Assembly (NCBI GenBank): GCA_001953115.1
Contig: LSSL01004506.1
Location: 1 to 28,118 of the forward strand
Reading direction: 5' to 3'
Origin: Smittium mucronatum
Taxonomy: Eukaryota > Kickxellomycota > Harpellomycetes > Harpellales > Legeriomycetaceae
Length of the DNA stretch: 28,118 nucleotides
The notes beneath the pieces were generated by a model, which was not told the origin of the DNA, made no database searches, and saw only the letters and a list, made by a program, of their open reading frames with translations. Of the stretch, positions 9,198-20,760 are shown one piece after another; within the stretch, counting starts at the first letter, position 1, and each line of letters opens with the position of its first letter. A program made the position numbers and the translations under genes.

Positions 9198-11821
9198 TTT
9201 CGTTGAAAATATACTTTTTGAAAGAGGAACTTACAGCAAAAAGATGAATAAAAAAATAAAGGAAAATATGATTATCCTAATACGATTAAACGAAAAAGAT
9301 GCAAAAAATGAAATGAGTGATTTGGATATCAATAAGTTCTGAGAAGATTGCGGAATTCCCCCAGCTAAACGAGAAATATACTCACAGTATAGATATTCAA
9401 GTGTTTGAGATCTGGAGATAACTAAGAGTTTTTTTTTTGGCTATGATTCTCAGCCTAACTGCAGCATCTTTGGATATTTAGTTTAAGGCCATACATCCAA
9501 TTACTATAGACCTGATACTTTGGCACTTGTATAAACATCCATTAAAAATCCGCATTGGAGCTTGAACTTCTGTAAATCGCCAATTAAATCGCATTAAATG
9601 TCGTCGAGTTTGTGAAGTGACTGAAATATATTGGATTAAAACCATAAAAGTATCCAGTAATATATAGAAATATACCTGCATTTGATTCGCCAAATTGAAA
9701 TTTAGACAGCCAGTTTTTCCTATGTTGCCATTAAATCAACACTAGCTATTTGTGTTAAAATATAAAAATCAATACCCAATAAACTGTCTGAAAAATGACT
9801 ATTCAATCCTTTAAATCGTTATTTTAGCCGTTTTAAGCTTCCGATACAAAAGAGCCAGCAATCTTTAAGCACAAATTCAATACTGTATAAATATAACTTT
9901 AAAAGTATTTACCATAGCACCGAAATAGAAAACTACTAAATAGTGCAAATATAAAAGCTGAATAGCCCAAAGCCCTGAAAGGGACAATTCATTCCGTTTA
10001 TTAAAATACCCACTCAGTGCAGAATTTATGAAAATAGAATTACACTTTCAGTCAATAGAAAAATAAATTTTCGTTTTTCTTCCTGTAATTAAATTAGAAA
10101 TTTCACCACCAAATATTAAGAGCCAAAATTCACCGAAGGGACTCTATATTTTAAGGGCCATGTAAAGAGTTAGCTGCTCCTTGATCTATTTAGCTCAATC
10201 ATAATTTTCAAATAATTATATACTTTGGTTTTACATAGGATAAATTTAAATACCATTGACCAAATTGGTTTTTATTAGTGGATCCCAAGCATTCGCGTAA
10301 AGTTTATTTAGAACTCTTAGACTAAATATCATTCTTTTTGCGCCAATTTCTTCACTATGAGTGCTGATAAATAAGGATTTCTTTAACTGAAAACCCCCCG
10401 AAATTTTCCTCAAAATAAAAAAGATCTGGACATTTTTAACTCAAAATCATCCCTTATTTTCCTGTTTAATCTTTTATTCTAATATTCATTTGGAAATCTG
10501 CTTATTATTGACTAACAAGGTTTCGCGAGCAAGTTTCAATTGAAAAATTCAAGCTGGATAGACTTATTTTTGACAATTTATTATGGATATTTAATAATAT
10601 TCTTTATGAGATAAATGCCACAATTTTCAAAAGGTAAATGAAAAAATGCATATTTTTTGGACAAAATTCCTGGATTTTTTTTATAACCTTGAGAATTTCT
10701 CACTAACAAAAAAAAAACTAAAATATTTACCTTTAACATAATTTTATCTCTATTTATATGGTTTTATAGAAACTAAAATCTATCTAATACAAGCTAGGCT
10801 CAGTTTATGCCATATGTTTAAATTTTCCCCTAAAGAAAATTTCCGTTTTTTTCTCTATTCAATTCTCGGGGGTATATAATAATCCTCATATAAAAACTTG
10901 CGCTTAAAGCCGAGGATTATCCATCACATTACAGAAAGTATCGTGAATTATTGTAAAATTATTTAAATTTATGGAAAGCTGCAATAAATTCATTAGATAT
11001 GGGTTTAGAAAATGTTGAATAGAAATATCTGAAACATATAATGCACCATTCATTAATATTGATTATAAAAAAGCTACACTGTAGAATATCTTTTCAAAAA
11101 AAAAAAAGATCACATCAATCAAATTTCATATATATTTTTTGATTTACTGAGTACATTTTTTATATTTAAAAGCTTTTTTTGTTTTAACTAAAGATTGTAA
11201 ATTTTTATTTATTTTTTCCGGAATTTAACTAGTCGGTATATCGTCAGATTAAATCATTTTTGCTCTAAAGGATTTTTTTATATAAATAGAAAATTTAGGA
11301 AAAGAATTCTTTTTATTCTTTTATGGGAAATTTATTTTAAAGTTAATTTTTTTTGAAAAAATCTATTCTATACCTGCTCATTTATATTATTATTGTATTA
11401 TCCAGACAATTTGTAAAAATATGCTCTCATTATAATTTCAGTGCATAGTTTTAGATATTAAAAGTGTTTATCCCTCTTCTAGGTTGGTGGTACGAAAATA
11501 TCACTTATTTATAGGCCAAGACAAACATTTATAACTGGGCGTTTTTTATATTATTCCTAATAAAAAAATTTTTAAATTAAACTTGCAGGAATTATTCATT
11601 GTCTTGGGCATATAAAGGGCTAATTATTCGAAATCAAAACTTGCTCATAATTCACAAGATATTATCGAGTATAAAAAGATATAATCGTGTAAATAATTTT
11701 ATTATAAGGTTTATCGATACTAATCGAACCTTTTTTTTTAAAAAAAAAAAAGTAAATGAAAAAAAAAATACATGGATCATTGAAAAGAAAAAATAATGAA
11801 AATTAAAATATAAAACGACTT
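9198..11821. other. 2.6-kb gene-free interval
   Basis: No gene is supported. On the minus strand around 9735-9478, removing a possible 55-nt intron (9675-9621, GTATAT..TTTCAG) leaves an open frame of about 67 codons with pieces such as NWLSKFQFGESN and RRHLMRFNWRF. It lacks an upstream start and matches no family I know, so it is not annotated. The rest is A/T-rich with homopolymer runs. The part next to 9197 must hold the delta-COP promoter. Confidence 0.5.
10879..10920. repeat. 9-bp perfect inverted repeat beside TATA-like sequence
   Basis: ATAATCCTC at 10879-10887 is the reverse complement of GAGGATTAT at 10912-10920, with a 24-nt spacer. TATATAAT (10873-10880) and ATATAAAA (10888-10895) lie within or beside it. 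No gene starts nearby, so any promoter role is unproven; it may be chance. Confidence 0.3.
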
Positions 11822-13324
11822 TTATGCGGCCGACTCTTGTTTTTCCGCTTCAGGAACAACTTCTAAATCCATCTGATCATCATTGTTTGCTGGTTCTTTG
11901 GGATCATCTAGAGTTACAGGTTCAACTTTTTCATACATCAATTCTAAGCTGTGTGCCAATTTAGCGTTAGCTATACGACGGTTCTTCTCCGCTTCTAGCT
12001 GTCCATAAAGTAGAATTAAAGCTCTTTCGTTGTTTTCTGGAGTACCAGTAATGGTAAACAATCTATCAGCTCCTTCTTCTCCATCAGTAGACTTGGCGAT
12101 AGCTATTCTGGATTTAGATAGCTTTCTTATCTCTGTTATTCTAGTTCCTGCCTTACCAATTATACAACCAACCATATCTCCAGGGATTATCAACTCTTGG
12201 GTTTGTATCCCAGGTCCTGGAACATAATCAAAAACATGGCTATGAGATAAAGAGTACGATCTTATTCTCATTTCTGCCTTGTTACATTCTTCTTCCAATT
12301 TGTTGTTTGGTTGAGTGGTGGCGTCAGGGAAGCCAGAGGCATCATTAAACCCAAAACCCGACGATCCCTGTATAGAAAAAGATGGATTGATAAAATCATT
12401 CGTGCGATTCACGGTAGATGCTGAAATAGTATGAGATCTCTGGCGAGAGAAACCAGGTGGGAATGTGGTGCTGTAAGCTGGGAAAGGCAATGATCCATTT
12501 TGATGTGCCGTTGCAGAAACTGGATAATTGGATAGATGTGTGGAGTCGTATGATATTGATGGAGTACGAGATGAAGGATTATATAAAATTGCTCCGATTC
12601 CACGATCAGCATCTTCAATTAAACTCTTTCCTACTTCAGAGATCGCTATTTTTATTCCATGGGCATCTCCGTGTATTTCGATAACACGTTCAGTGGAACC
12701 AGGGAGCATCTCCTTTGTGGCTATAAGCTTAGTGTTAGACATATCCTGTATAGCCTTGATTTTTAGACCCTGTTTTCCTATTACAGACCCCATTAAGCTA
12801 TGGCATACCAGTATTCTGACAACAACTGGGTCAGAGCTTTTGTCGTGACGATTTTCCTCATCATTAATGTGTTCTAAATAATCGATATTATGAGATCCTG
12901 TTAAAGACTCTGCCATAAACTCAAAAGCTAAGGCTACCTGCTCCAAGGTTCCTGAAATAGATAATACTCTTTCGTAAACACCAGGGAAAACCTTGGATAT
13001 TCCTGCTTTAGCCTTAGATATCTCTCTAAGCTCTGAAACGTTTTTCCCACCTTTGCCAATTATTATCCCCGCTTCTCTGGTAGATACCAAGGAGCGAATG
13101 GTCAAGTGGGTATTGTTTATATCGGACTCAGAGTGGCCTAGTCCCACATTCCCAATACTCTTGTTCATAAAAGGAACTTCACCGTCCATATTGTTGAACG
13201 AAAAGTTTTCCTTCTTTTGGAACGCACCAAAGTTATAGTTGGATAACTGGTCGGTGTTTGAATCGTGAGTGGCATCAGTTTCAAGATCAACAGCCTGATC
13301 CCCGAAACTACTTGGGAACATCAT
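11822..13324 (-). CDS. Three-KH-domain RNA-binding protein (PBP2/Hek2, Rnc1, PCBP type)
   Basis: This is a single uninterrupted frame of 500 aa ending in TAA. It has three KH domains, each with its GxxG RNA-contact loop: KH1 about 73-142 (IIIGKGG, 87-93), KH2 about 167-238 (VIGKQG, 181-186) and KH3 about 375-446 (IIGKAG, 388-393). KH1 and KH2 are close together, while KH3 follows a linker of about 135 residues rich in Ser, Pro and aromatics. That arrangement is typical of poly(C)-binding proteins and of fungal PBP2/Hek2 and Rnc1, which bind mRNAs and control their stability, localisation or translation. The tail is acidic (MDLEVVPEAEKQ). MM at the start offers two initiation codons one residue apart. 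No intron is needed. Which fungal paralogue it is orthologous to cannot be decided by eye. Confidence 0.94.
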   Translation of the reverse strand: MMFPSSFGDQAVDLETDATHDSNTDQLSNYNFGAFQKKENFSFNNMDGEVPFMNKSIGNVGLGHSESDINNTHLTIRSLVSTREAGIIIGKGGKNVSELREISKAKAGISKVFPGVYERVLSISGTLEQVALAFEFMAESLTGSHNIDYLEHINDEENRHDKSSDPVVVRILVCHSLMGSVIGKQGLKIKAIQDMSNTKLIATKEMLPGSTERVIEIHGDAHGIKIAISEVGKSLIEDADRGIGAILYNPSSRTPSISYDSTHLSNYPVSATAHQNGSLPFPAYSTTFPPGFSRQRSHTISASTVNRTNDFINPSFSIQGSSGFGFNDASGFPDATTQPNNKLEEECNKAEMRIRSYSLSHSHVFDYVPGPGIQTQELIIPGDMVGCIIGKAGTRITEIRKLSKSRIAIAKSTDGEEGADRLFTITGTPENNERALILLYGQLEAEKNRRIANAKLAHSLELMYEKVEPVTLDDPKEPANNDDQMDLEVVPEAEKQESAA

Positions 13325-13721
13325 GATGAGTTAATATCAGTTATTATCTTTTTTTAAGGGTTATTTGGGATACAAGAGTTTCAAACTCTGTTTAAAAATG
13401 TGAAAGCTCTTTTCTTTGATTATTTTTGAATAAAAGACTTTTTCTGTCTAAAGGAAACTACTGTTTTGGGTTTGATGACTTGTGGTTATGGAATTTTGGG
13501 GAGTGGTAAAATCTAATGTTACAAGGATTGATGTAGTATTGCTTATTTAGAAACTACTTGAGGAGGTGGAGTAGGAGAGGTACAATTATGGTTATTTATG
13601 TGCACAGGGTGGAGAAGAAAGATAGAAAGAAAGAAATAGGTGTGTGAAAATAGAAATATCTAACGTGTATTTAGAGGAGGACTTTTTTCGATAATATTTT
13701 GATGAAAAAACATGCAAGTAT

Positions 13722-13916
13722 TTATATATGTACTAAAGCAAGGTAAAATGACACTATTCCCATACTAGTCAAGCAACAGTAGAAAGCTGCACTGAATATA
13801 CATTGAGACCAGTCAAATCCCTGCTGATATGATCCTGTTCTTATGAAATACAAACAAACAATGATGCGATTAATAATCAAAGACAACAAAGTGCGTAATA
13901 AATACAGTGTACACAC
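13722..13916 (-). CDS. Doubtful 64-aa hydrophobic ORF
   Basis: I do not recognise this frame. It starts with ATG at 13916 and encodes two hydrophobic stretches, about residues 3-24 (starting LYLLRTLLSLIINRI) and about 43-62, separated by a short polar loop containing RTGSYQQGFDW. That would fit a two-pass membrane fragment and faintly recalls the QGFW-containing helices of fungal outward-rectifier K+ channels, but the match is too short to rely on. No flanking exon was found, and the KH gene leader lies just downstream. It is either a relic or chance. Confidence 0.15.
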   Translation of the reverse strand: MCTLYLLRTLLSLIINRIIVCLYFIRTGSYQQGFDWSQCIFSAAFYCCLTSMGIVSFYLALVHI

Positions 13917-16256
13917 CCATTAAATGTCTACCCATGACCGGACATATTTTTTTCGCTATTTGATGAACTATGGCTAAAATACAGCGAATGGATTGGGCTT
14001 TGCTTCAGCGGGGCCCAGACAAGGATCAAATCAACCCTCAGCATTGTTTTTTTTTCTTCCCAGTGCTAACTCAAAACCAATTTGAACTAATCGCAGTATA
14101 AAATTAATCCCGGGTATCCACTAGCTATTGTTTAAACTCAAACACAAATAAATGCAACTCTCTTTGTAAATCCTTAAATCTTCACTACTTCAATTGTCTA
14201 GATGTTTATGATTTCTTTCTGCTATTGTTCTCGACTGCCTCTCACGGCATTATACTCAGTCTTCACATTGGCTTTATTCACCATTTCCCTGTGATACCCA
14301 TTGGCAGCTTTTAAAATGATTGACTCTGCATACCTTGGGCTTGCCGCCTCCTATTTCCTTGGGGTGTCTAGGTAACTATAAGAAAAGTAACTCTTGCTGC
14401 GCTTTTTTTACGTAATGAAAATCGCTAAGCTAACATTGATTTCCCGTCAATAAAGGTTCTATATTCCATCACAACATGCATTACACCTTTATTCCTACAA
14501 ACAATAACGCAGACCATCAATAAATAGACCTTTTTAGTGCATTATACTTGTATATTTGGCCACCATAATTGGACTGGGAATAAACCATCCTGAATTTAAA
14601 ATTTGAAGCAATCCGAAAATATACTAATCATTCTTTTCAAAACAAGATCTCAAGGTCTTAATTAGGCAAACTATTTTTCCAGTTTATTATAGTTTTAGGT
14701 AATTGTATTGGACTTCCCGTGTTTCTTGATATAAAATAAAACCATCGGTAAAATCAAATATGATTGTTTATTACCCAAACTTTGTCAAAGTATTTTTGTA
14801 TATGAGCTGGACTTCGATTCCATGAATTCTCTCAAAAGCAAAACTGAAAAGCCCTTTGCATTTATCTGATAATCCGGAATTTCGGGCTTTAGAGATAAAC
14901 ACAGAATGTGTGTTTAGTGGGGCTAAAAATGTTTTATTACTAGTTTTGAAAGTACCTTCTGATAATATTTTTATGTTTGGCAGTAAGGGACTGTGCAAAT
15001 ATACGAATTAGAGTATATATAGCAAAACACTGGCCATATCTTTAAACACTCGAGATTTTTATTAGCTGTTATTAGAACAAAAAATGCTTTTGTTTTATAG
15101 GTTATATACTTGGAAGAGATCGTTTGATTGAATTGATACATTTCAGGTTGATTAAAATCAGTGAGAAAGATTATGGCACCAAGTATACTTCAGAAACTGG
15201 AATATTTTATCAGATAAAGAATCTCGAAACCCCCATGGCTAAAAAGAAAATAAATTCACATTCCCAAATAACCATTGTTATCTCTTTATTCTTCCATATT
15301 GCATATCTAAAAAGATAAATGTACATAAACAACCAAATTTACAACCACAATCAGAATCATTGTTATATAAACTGACATCCTATCTTTTTTAACATATTTT
15401 TCGCAAAGTATAAACCACGCTCAAACTTTACAATTTAATCAAACTCCATTTTTAGATTATAGTAGAGGGACTTGGTTTTTTTCATTGTTATGAGTTTGGG
15501 TTTTTTGGGTTTTGTGTGGTAATGCCAAGTCAAGTGATTTACAGCACTGAATAACTTATTTTTTTGCATCTTTTAGCTTTTAAAATGAGGCTTTTTTTGG
15601 GTAAATGTCGTTTGATTTTCTTTTTTCGATCTTCAGGAAAATTATACTAATGAAATCTAATACAGAATATGGAAACTCCTTTTTAGCTTTTTTAAAAAAC
15701 GGCAAATCATATCGTGGCTTTTATTGGTTTCGGTTTAACTACACCATACACTACTAATATTATATCTGTTTAGGTTCATAAAAACCAAGGGTACAAAATT
15801 TGGAAAAAAAATTTTTTTTATAATAAACCGATCTGATTTAATGCTATTGCAAATACTTGAGCTTAACGTATAATACATACAGATGAAAAATAAAATAAAA
15901 ATAGTGCGGTTTCATTAACGGAAGTGCAGTAATTTCGGGTCCCAAAAGGGTGAATAGTCCGATTATGAAATTATTCATAACAATTTTAGAAAATTTTACA
16001 AATAAAGCATTAATATTTTGTATTTGAATACTCGAAAACTTTGATCTAGTTTTGTAGTATATGTATATACTCGATAAATTTTGGTTAAATAAATACTCAA
16101 AGTTTCAAATTTTACCTGGAAAAAATATAGGCGCGTACGTTTCAATATCAGTTGATTTCGTAGCGGATTTTTAAACTTTAAAAATTCATGAATACTCCAT
16201 TCACACTTAGCCTTCTTGAAACTTGGGATTATTCTAGTTTTTTTCTAGATCTTTTT

Positions 16257-16276
16257 GGCTTCCATAATTGGAAGCC
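16257..16276. repeat. 8-bp perfect hairpin with 4-nt loop
   Basis: GGCTTCCA at 16257-16264 and TGGAAGCC at 16269-16276 are perfect reverse complements around a TAAT loop. Just upstream is CTAG-T7-CTAG. The stem is GC-rich for this region. It belongs to no recognised gene or element. Confidence 0.35.
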
Positions 16277-17918
16277 GTGACCACTGCAATGAAAAGGGCT
16301 TATTATGAATCAAATTTCCCAGATAGCACAAATACAACAATATCCTCTATTTTGAATCGTCCATTATCGAGGTATGGTGTGAGGTACTCTTAAATTAGTA
16401 TACTAGTTTGATAATACGTATAAATGGTCCTTTTGTGCTTATTTTTTCTTTAAAAAATACAATTCCTCGTGATTTGAGAATAGTTATCTTGTAAAAATAT
16501 AAAAAATATAATTGATAGGTGTATAATACTTCCCCTCTACACAAAAGTTTTTTTAAAGTGTCGCCAAAAAATGTATATTCTTACGGAAAAAAAATTCCCC
16601 ATATTCCTTCATTTCTCTCCTAAAAATCTTCACAACTCATGGGCATTGTTTAACAAGATTAAAACTTGGATATATTTTTTTAAATATATATATATCAGAG
16701 CTGTTTTATTAATTCGGAATGATTCAAGCCATTAAACGGGATAAGAATATGTTTAAAATTCCTTCAAATTTTCACTATTTGCGCCACAAGGTCTAATACA
16801 GCTTAAAAGTTAAATTAGGCTAATTCGAAGCAAGCTCATAAAATATTAAATTCTAAAGAATATGTGTCTATAAATTATCTAAAGTATAGTGAAATAAAAA
16901 ATTCTGGATTCAAGGGAAAGGTTAATCACGAAGATGGGATATATAACTATATGTGGAACGAATATACTTCTTGACTTCTTCAAGAGCCCGTTTTTATAAT
17001 GGGAGCACCTTTCTGACTATGGCAAACCCTTGATCATTTACGAATTCGTTACAACAAAGATTGGGTTGATAGGTCCCAAATTTTGGAGAAAAAACCTTGC
17101 CGCAATTAATTACCCTTGGTATTTTGATGCTTATTAAGGACGAATCCCTATCCAAATTTACAAGAGTCATTTAGCGATTAACAACCAAAACCCTTATCCT
17201 CGTACTTGGACCTATTCGAATCAATGAGAATTGGATCCAACTATTGTGGATAGAAAAAACATGATCTTGGTTTTCATTTAGGTCCAAATATAATGAATTA
17301 TCGGATCTGGTCTCGACGCTTAAGAGCGAGCAGAATTATACATTGCAAGATTTGTTATATTGGTAACCTTTAATGATTCTGCCGTGTAATAAAATCCCGT
17401 AATGAAAATGATGCTAAAAATATTTACAAACTCTTCATCAAATTTGAAAAAAAAAAAAAAAAATGATAACCTAAAGATAGTAAGGATAGCTTTCTGGTCA
17501 AGTCTTAACAACAAAATACATAACACGCACTAGCAATTTATGGAAGTCAGTATCATTATTCCAAATTGAAACGTAGCCTCAAATTGAAATTTTCATTGAA
17601 ATCGAACGAGTGCTAACACAAGCTTTCCGAATCTATTGTAATCACATCTATTCACATTGACAGTCATTGCTGATATATGCCTTTTCAAAATACAAATGCC
17701 AGAACTTCTCGAGTAAGCTCAGTTTTACACCCTCAATGCGGAATAAATGTGATTAAATGTCAAAGTAAATAAAAGGTAAATAATCCTTTCAAAGACCTAT
17801 AAATTGTATTATAGCTTATAGAGTAATTAAAACTATCAAGATGAAGGGTGGTTTTTGCGCTATTAAAATTTCATACGGATGAATTAGTAAAAATAGAAAG
17901 TTAAAGATATGGCTAATC

Positions 17919-17924
17919 TTTATT
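17919..17924 (-). terminator. Candidate polyadenylation signal AATAAA of eIF3g
   Basis: The minus strand reads AATAAA here, about 100 nt after the eIF3g stop codon (18028-18026). This is a plausible distance for a 3' UTR. Confidence 0.4.
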
Positions 17925-18025
17925 GAAAGTTCAAAATAACAAAATTCACTTTACAAAAAAGTAAAAAATATCCGACAATTACGGATGATGCAAATTCAGG
18001 CAGAGACCGAAATGAAAGATATACT

Positions 18026-18883
18026 TTAGTTTGAAGAATTAGACCATTCAACTTTTAGAATCAAATTGTCAAAACCGTAACCGTTGAGTTTATCAAGAGC
18101 CTTCTGGGCACTTGATTTTTCATAGTAGCTGACAAAAGAGTAACCTTTGCACTGACCAGTTTGCCAGTCCTTAGCCAAGAATACTCTGGAAACAGAACCG
18201 AAAGGTTTGCATAAAGCTTGAACGTCGGTTTCTTTGGTATCTTCAGATAAATTGGTGATTCTGATTGTTGGAAGATCGTCGCGCTTATCTCTTGGGGAAT
18301 CGGTAGTTTGAGACTTATTACCGTTTCTGAGATGGGGTGGAACATAGTTACTGTTTTTGGAACCACCTACCGATGATGCAGATGAAACCTTGGGTGAGGC
18401 AGCGGCATCATCAGGTGATTTAGCAGACAGTGAAATATCTTCAAGGGACTCAAGTGTGCTCTTGTATGGACATTTTGAAGTGAAATGTCTTCCTTTGCAA
18501 AGTCTGCAAGTGATTGTCTTGCTCTTTGATGGATCATTTTTGGGATTTAAAGGATCATCCTCTTCTTCTTCTGCTTTGGAACCGGTTCCCCACTGGGACA
18601 ATTTCAAGAACACTTGTTCACCAACATTTGTAGTGCTAATGTTGGGGCCAGGAGGATTTCCAGCCTCTTGACCAAATTTAGCCCATTTCTTTCGTTCGGC
18701 AACTGATCTTAATACTCTTTCTTTAACCACTTGGGTTCGGATACGTTTGGTTATCTTGACCTTTTTTCCATCCTCATTGATCCTGTATTCGACAACAGTT
18801 TTAATTCCATTTTCATCGGATATTACTTGGGGAAAGTTAAGAACTTGATCTGTAGCTTCATCTGCCCAACTTGTTCCATTCAT
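18026..18883 (-). CDS. TIF35: Eukaryotic translation initiation factor 3 subunit G
   Basis: eIF3g is a core eIF3 subunit that binds eIF3i and sits near the mRNA entry channel of the 40S ribosome, aiding scanning and reinitiation. The gene is one 285-aa frame, close to the fungal length (about 275-285). Residues 1-140 form the eIF3G N-terminal domain (MNGTSWADEA start, VVKERVLRSVAERKKWAKFG at 52-71, WGTGSK). It ends in a zinc knuckle C126-x2-C129-x3-H133-x4-C138. A Ser/Asp-rich linker with YVPPHLR (180-186) leads to a C-terminal RRM at about 205-282, with RNP2 IRITNL (207-212) and RNP1 KGYSFVSY (246-253). The ATG at 18883 is the natural start because MNGTSWADEA is the usual eIF3g N-terminus. 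No intron is present and no key residue is missing. Confidence 0.97.
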   Translation of the reverse strand: MNGTSWADEATDQVLNFPQVISDENGIKTVVEYRINEDGKKVKITKRIRTQVVKERVLRSVAERKKWAKFGQEAGNPPGPNISTTNVGEQVFLKLSQWGTGSKAEEEEDDPLNPKNDPSKSKTITCRLCKGRHFTSKCPYKSTLESLEDISLSAKSPDDAAASPKVSSASSVGGSKNSNYVPPHLRNGNKSQTTDSPRDKRDDLPTIRITNLSEDTKETDVQALCKPFGSVSRVFLAKDWQTGQCKGYSFVSYYEKSSAQKALDKLNGYGFDNLILKVEWSNSSN

Positions 18884-20760
18884 TTTATATTCTTATTTAT
18901 TTTTAAAGATTGGTTTTTATGAAAGGTATCGTGTATCGCAGAAAAATGCAGGAAAATAAATATTAGTTTAGATCTTTCGAATAAAGCGGTTTCTCAAAAC
19001 TGATTTCCTTTCTGATATTAAATCTGAATAACGAAATTAGAGATGATCGAAAGTGATTTCAAGTTTTTATGTTTCCTCTAAATCTCGAAATTCCTTGGAA
19101 ATATATAAACTAGAAATCAAAAGAAAAGGCTAATGTAATAACAATGTATAGAGCCAATCCACTCATACCAATCCGTCAGAAAATAGAAGATATTTCAGCC
19201 AAATTCTGACTAATTGAATCACGGTATATAAGGCTTAAAAGTGGCTATTAACCAATTGAGCTATGAAATGGAAGGGAAAATATATTTCTGGCCAATAAAT
19301 TGATTTATACACAATCCTTTTATTTATTTCCAGAATAAAAATTTTTTCTACTCAATTTACCAAACTAATCTCCAATACTTGCTTTCTTTGATAATTAATC
19401 CTTCTTAGTCATAATTTCAGCTTGTCTATTTGAGCATATTATCCATAAATTAATACTATTACTATCAATTACCCAATAAATGAATACCTACTTATGTCCA
19501 AGCAAAAATATTGGGAAATTACTGAATATCATTTTTTTATGCTTGAAAATTGGATGTTGTTCATAATTAACCAATAGAACTAAAAAGCAATCCATCTTTA
19601 GTGCTTGATGAAATGCTTTGACCAGTTAAAAGTATTTACTGAATTTCAAATTGAATTCTAGCATGCCATTTGTTGCTGACCCCATAGAAACCCCACGATT
19701 TCCAATAAATCCTTAATTTAAGATCCATTGGCTAATCAAATTATATACCTAACCTAAAACTTTCATTTCGCAGATATTCTGACTAATTAAACTACCTAAA
19801 GCCAAAATCAAACATTTATCAACTATACCATAAACCCGGTCAAAAGTAATAAATCGAAACTACTGTGGAAAAAAAAAAGAATGTTGGATTTGATCTCTTT
19901 AGAACAGGCAGAAAAAAAAAAAGGAACTCCAGTTTGGTCAAAAATTAGATCAAATTTTATTGCATGTCTGTTTTTGGGAAGATTATATTTACTGTCAAAT
20001 AGAAAATGACATATTTCACAAATGTGATCTCAATGTAATCTTAGGGTTTGAATGGGTCGGATAATATCATTTTATTTTTATAAGTATCAATATTTACCGT
20101 AAATATTCTTGACATTAGAATGTATTCTCTATAACCAATTTAGCATTTGTTAATTTGTTATATATAAAATTTGATCATCTATACCCTAAGAATTATTCGG
20201 CTAATAGTACTTTCATCTATTGATTTTTAGTTATTGGAAGCAGATATCGAAATTGAAAATTTTTATTTTAACACAACCCTATAAACACCTTTCTTTTAGT
20301 AGAAAAGAAACCCAACTAAGTTTTATGCGTGTGAATAGACACGCTATCAATTATTGAACTTTTTTAATAAAATAAAATCATTTTAATATAATTGATATTC
20401 TTTGCAAAGTAAGAAAAGTATAGTCATTTTAGGATATCAGAAATTTATTTATTCGGAAGCTGGTTGATAAAATTAACACCATTCTTTTTTTTATAACTAT
20501 TTATTTTTTGCGATTTTCGTAATAGGCCCTGATTAATCGGATACAATATCGTCATGAAGATTAAAGTCTTTATTTAAATATATTATTATATTTTCATTCA
20601 AAACTTTACTGGGTACCATAAACGGGACTAATAATATTTTTCAAATTAAATCAAAATTTTACAATTCTGAATTTTATTATATCGAATACTTGTAAAATTC
20701 ATCTTGAGCCAACGCTTGATGATCTCGGTTTCGACAAAAAACATAGGAAAATATGATAAA
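18884..20760. other. Gene-free flank upstream of eIF3g
   Basis: This contains the eIF3g promoter and then non-coding DNA. The lines I counted between 20101 and 20760 vary from about 15 to 35 % GC. No ORF, tRNA or repeat with support was seen. Purine runs interrupt it at about 19867-19923. Confidence 0.5.

Larger units (their letters stand above)
13325..18025. other. 4.7-kb gene-free interval
   Basis: No gene is confidently supported. The 400 bases upstream of 13324 are pyrimidine-rich on the minus strand and probably form the 5' leader and promoter of the KH gene. Between about 13,740 and 14,420 the sequence is less AT-rich than its surroundings, with several short protein-like frames on the minus strand (see 13722-13916). 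From 14.4 to 17.9 kb I see A/T-rich DNA with homopolymer runs and one hairpin (16257-16276). A minus-strand 75-codon frame (14771-14998) and other frames of similar size are not distinguishable from chance. Confidence 0.5.

Noticed and set aside
12030..12848. Plus-strand ORFs of 65-106 codons
   Set aside because: Antisense shadows of the three-KH protein gene, whose domains clearly fix the coding strand.
14341..14400. Minus-strand peptide RHPKEIGGGKPKVCRVN resembling the start of ribosomal protein S29
   Set aside because: The spacing around the cysteine differs, the second zinc-binding half is absent, and the frame closes soon after.
14771..14998. 75-aa minus-strand ORF with ordinary composition
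   Set aside because: No recognisable family, no splice partners and no flanking signals; the length is within what chance gives over several kilobases of spacer.
15124..15318. 64-aa plus-strand ORF
   Set aside because: Lys/Ile-rich composition of random AT-rich DNA, and no similarity noticed.
17027..17275. Plus-strand frame with only two stops, reading pieces such as WRKNLAAINYPWYF
   Set aside because: It looks protein-like, but open runs of about 40 codons are expected by chance at this GC content, an overlapping frame is also open, and no family is recognised.
17320..17526. 68-aa minus-strand ORF
   Set aside because: It contains a Phe run from an A homopolymer and no domain.
18357..18671. 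104-codon plus-strand ORF
   Set aside because: Antisense shadow of eIF3g, which is assigned by its zinc knuckle and RRM.
20041..20060. TTAGGG-like sequence suggesting a telomere
   Set aside because: A single occurrence with no tandem repetition.
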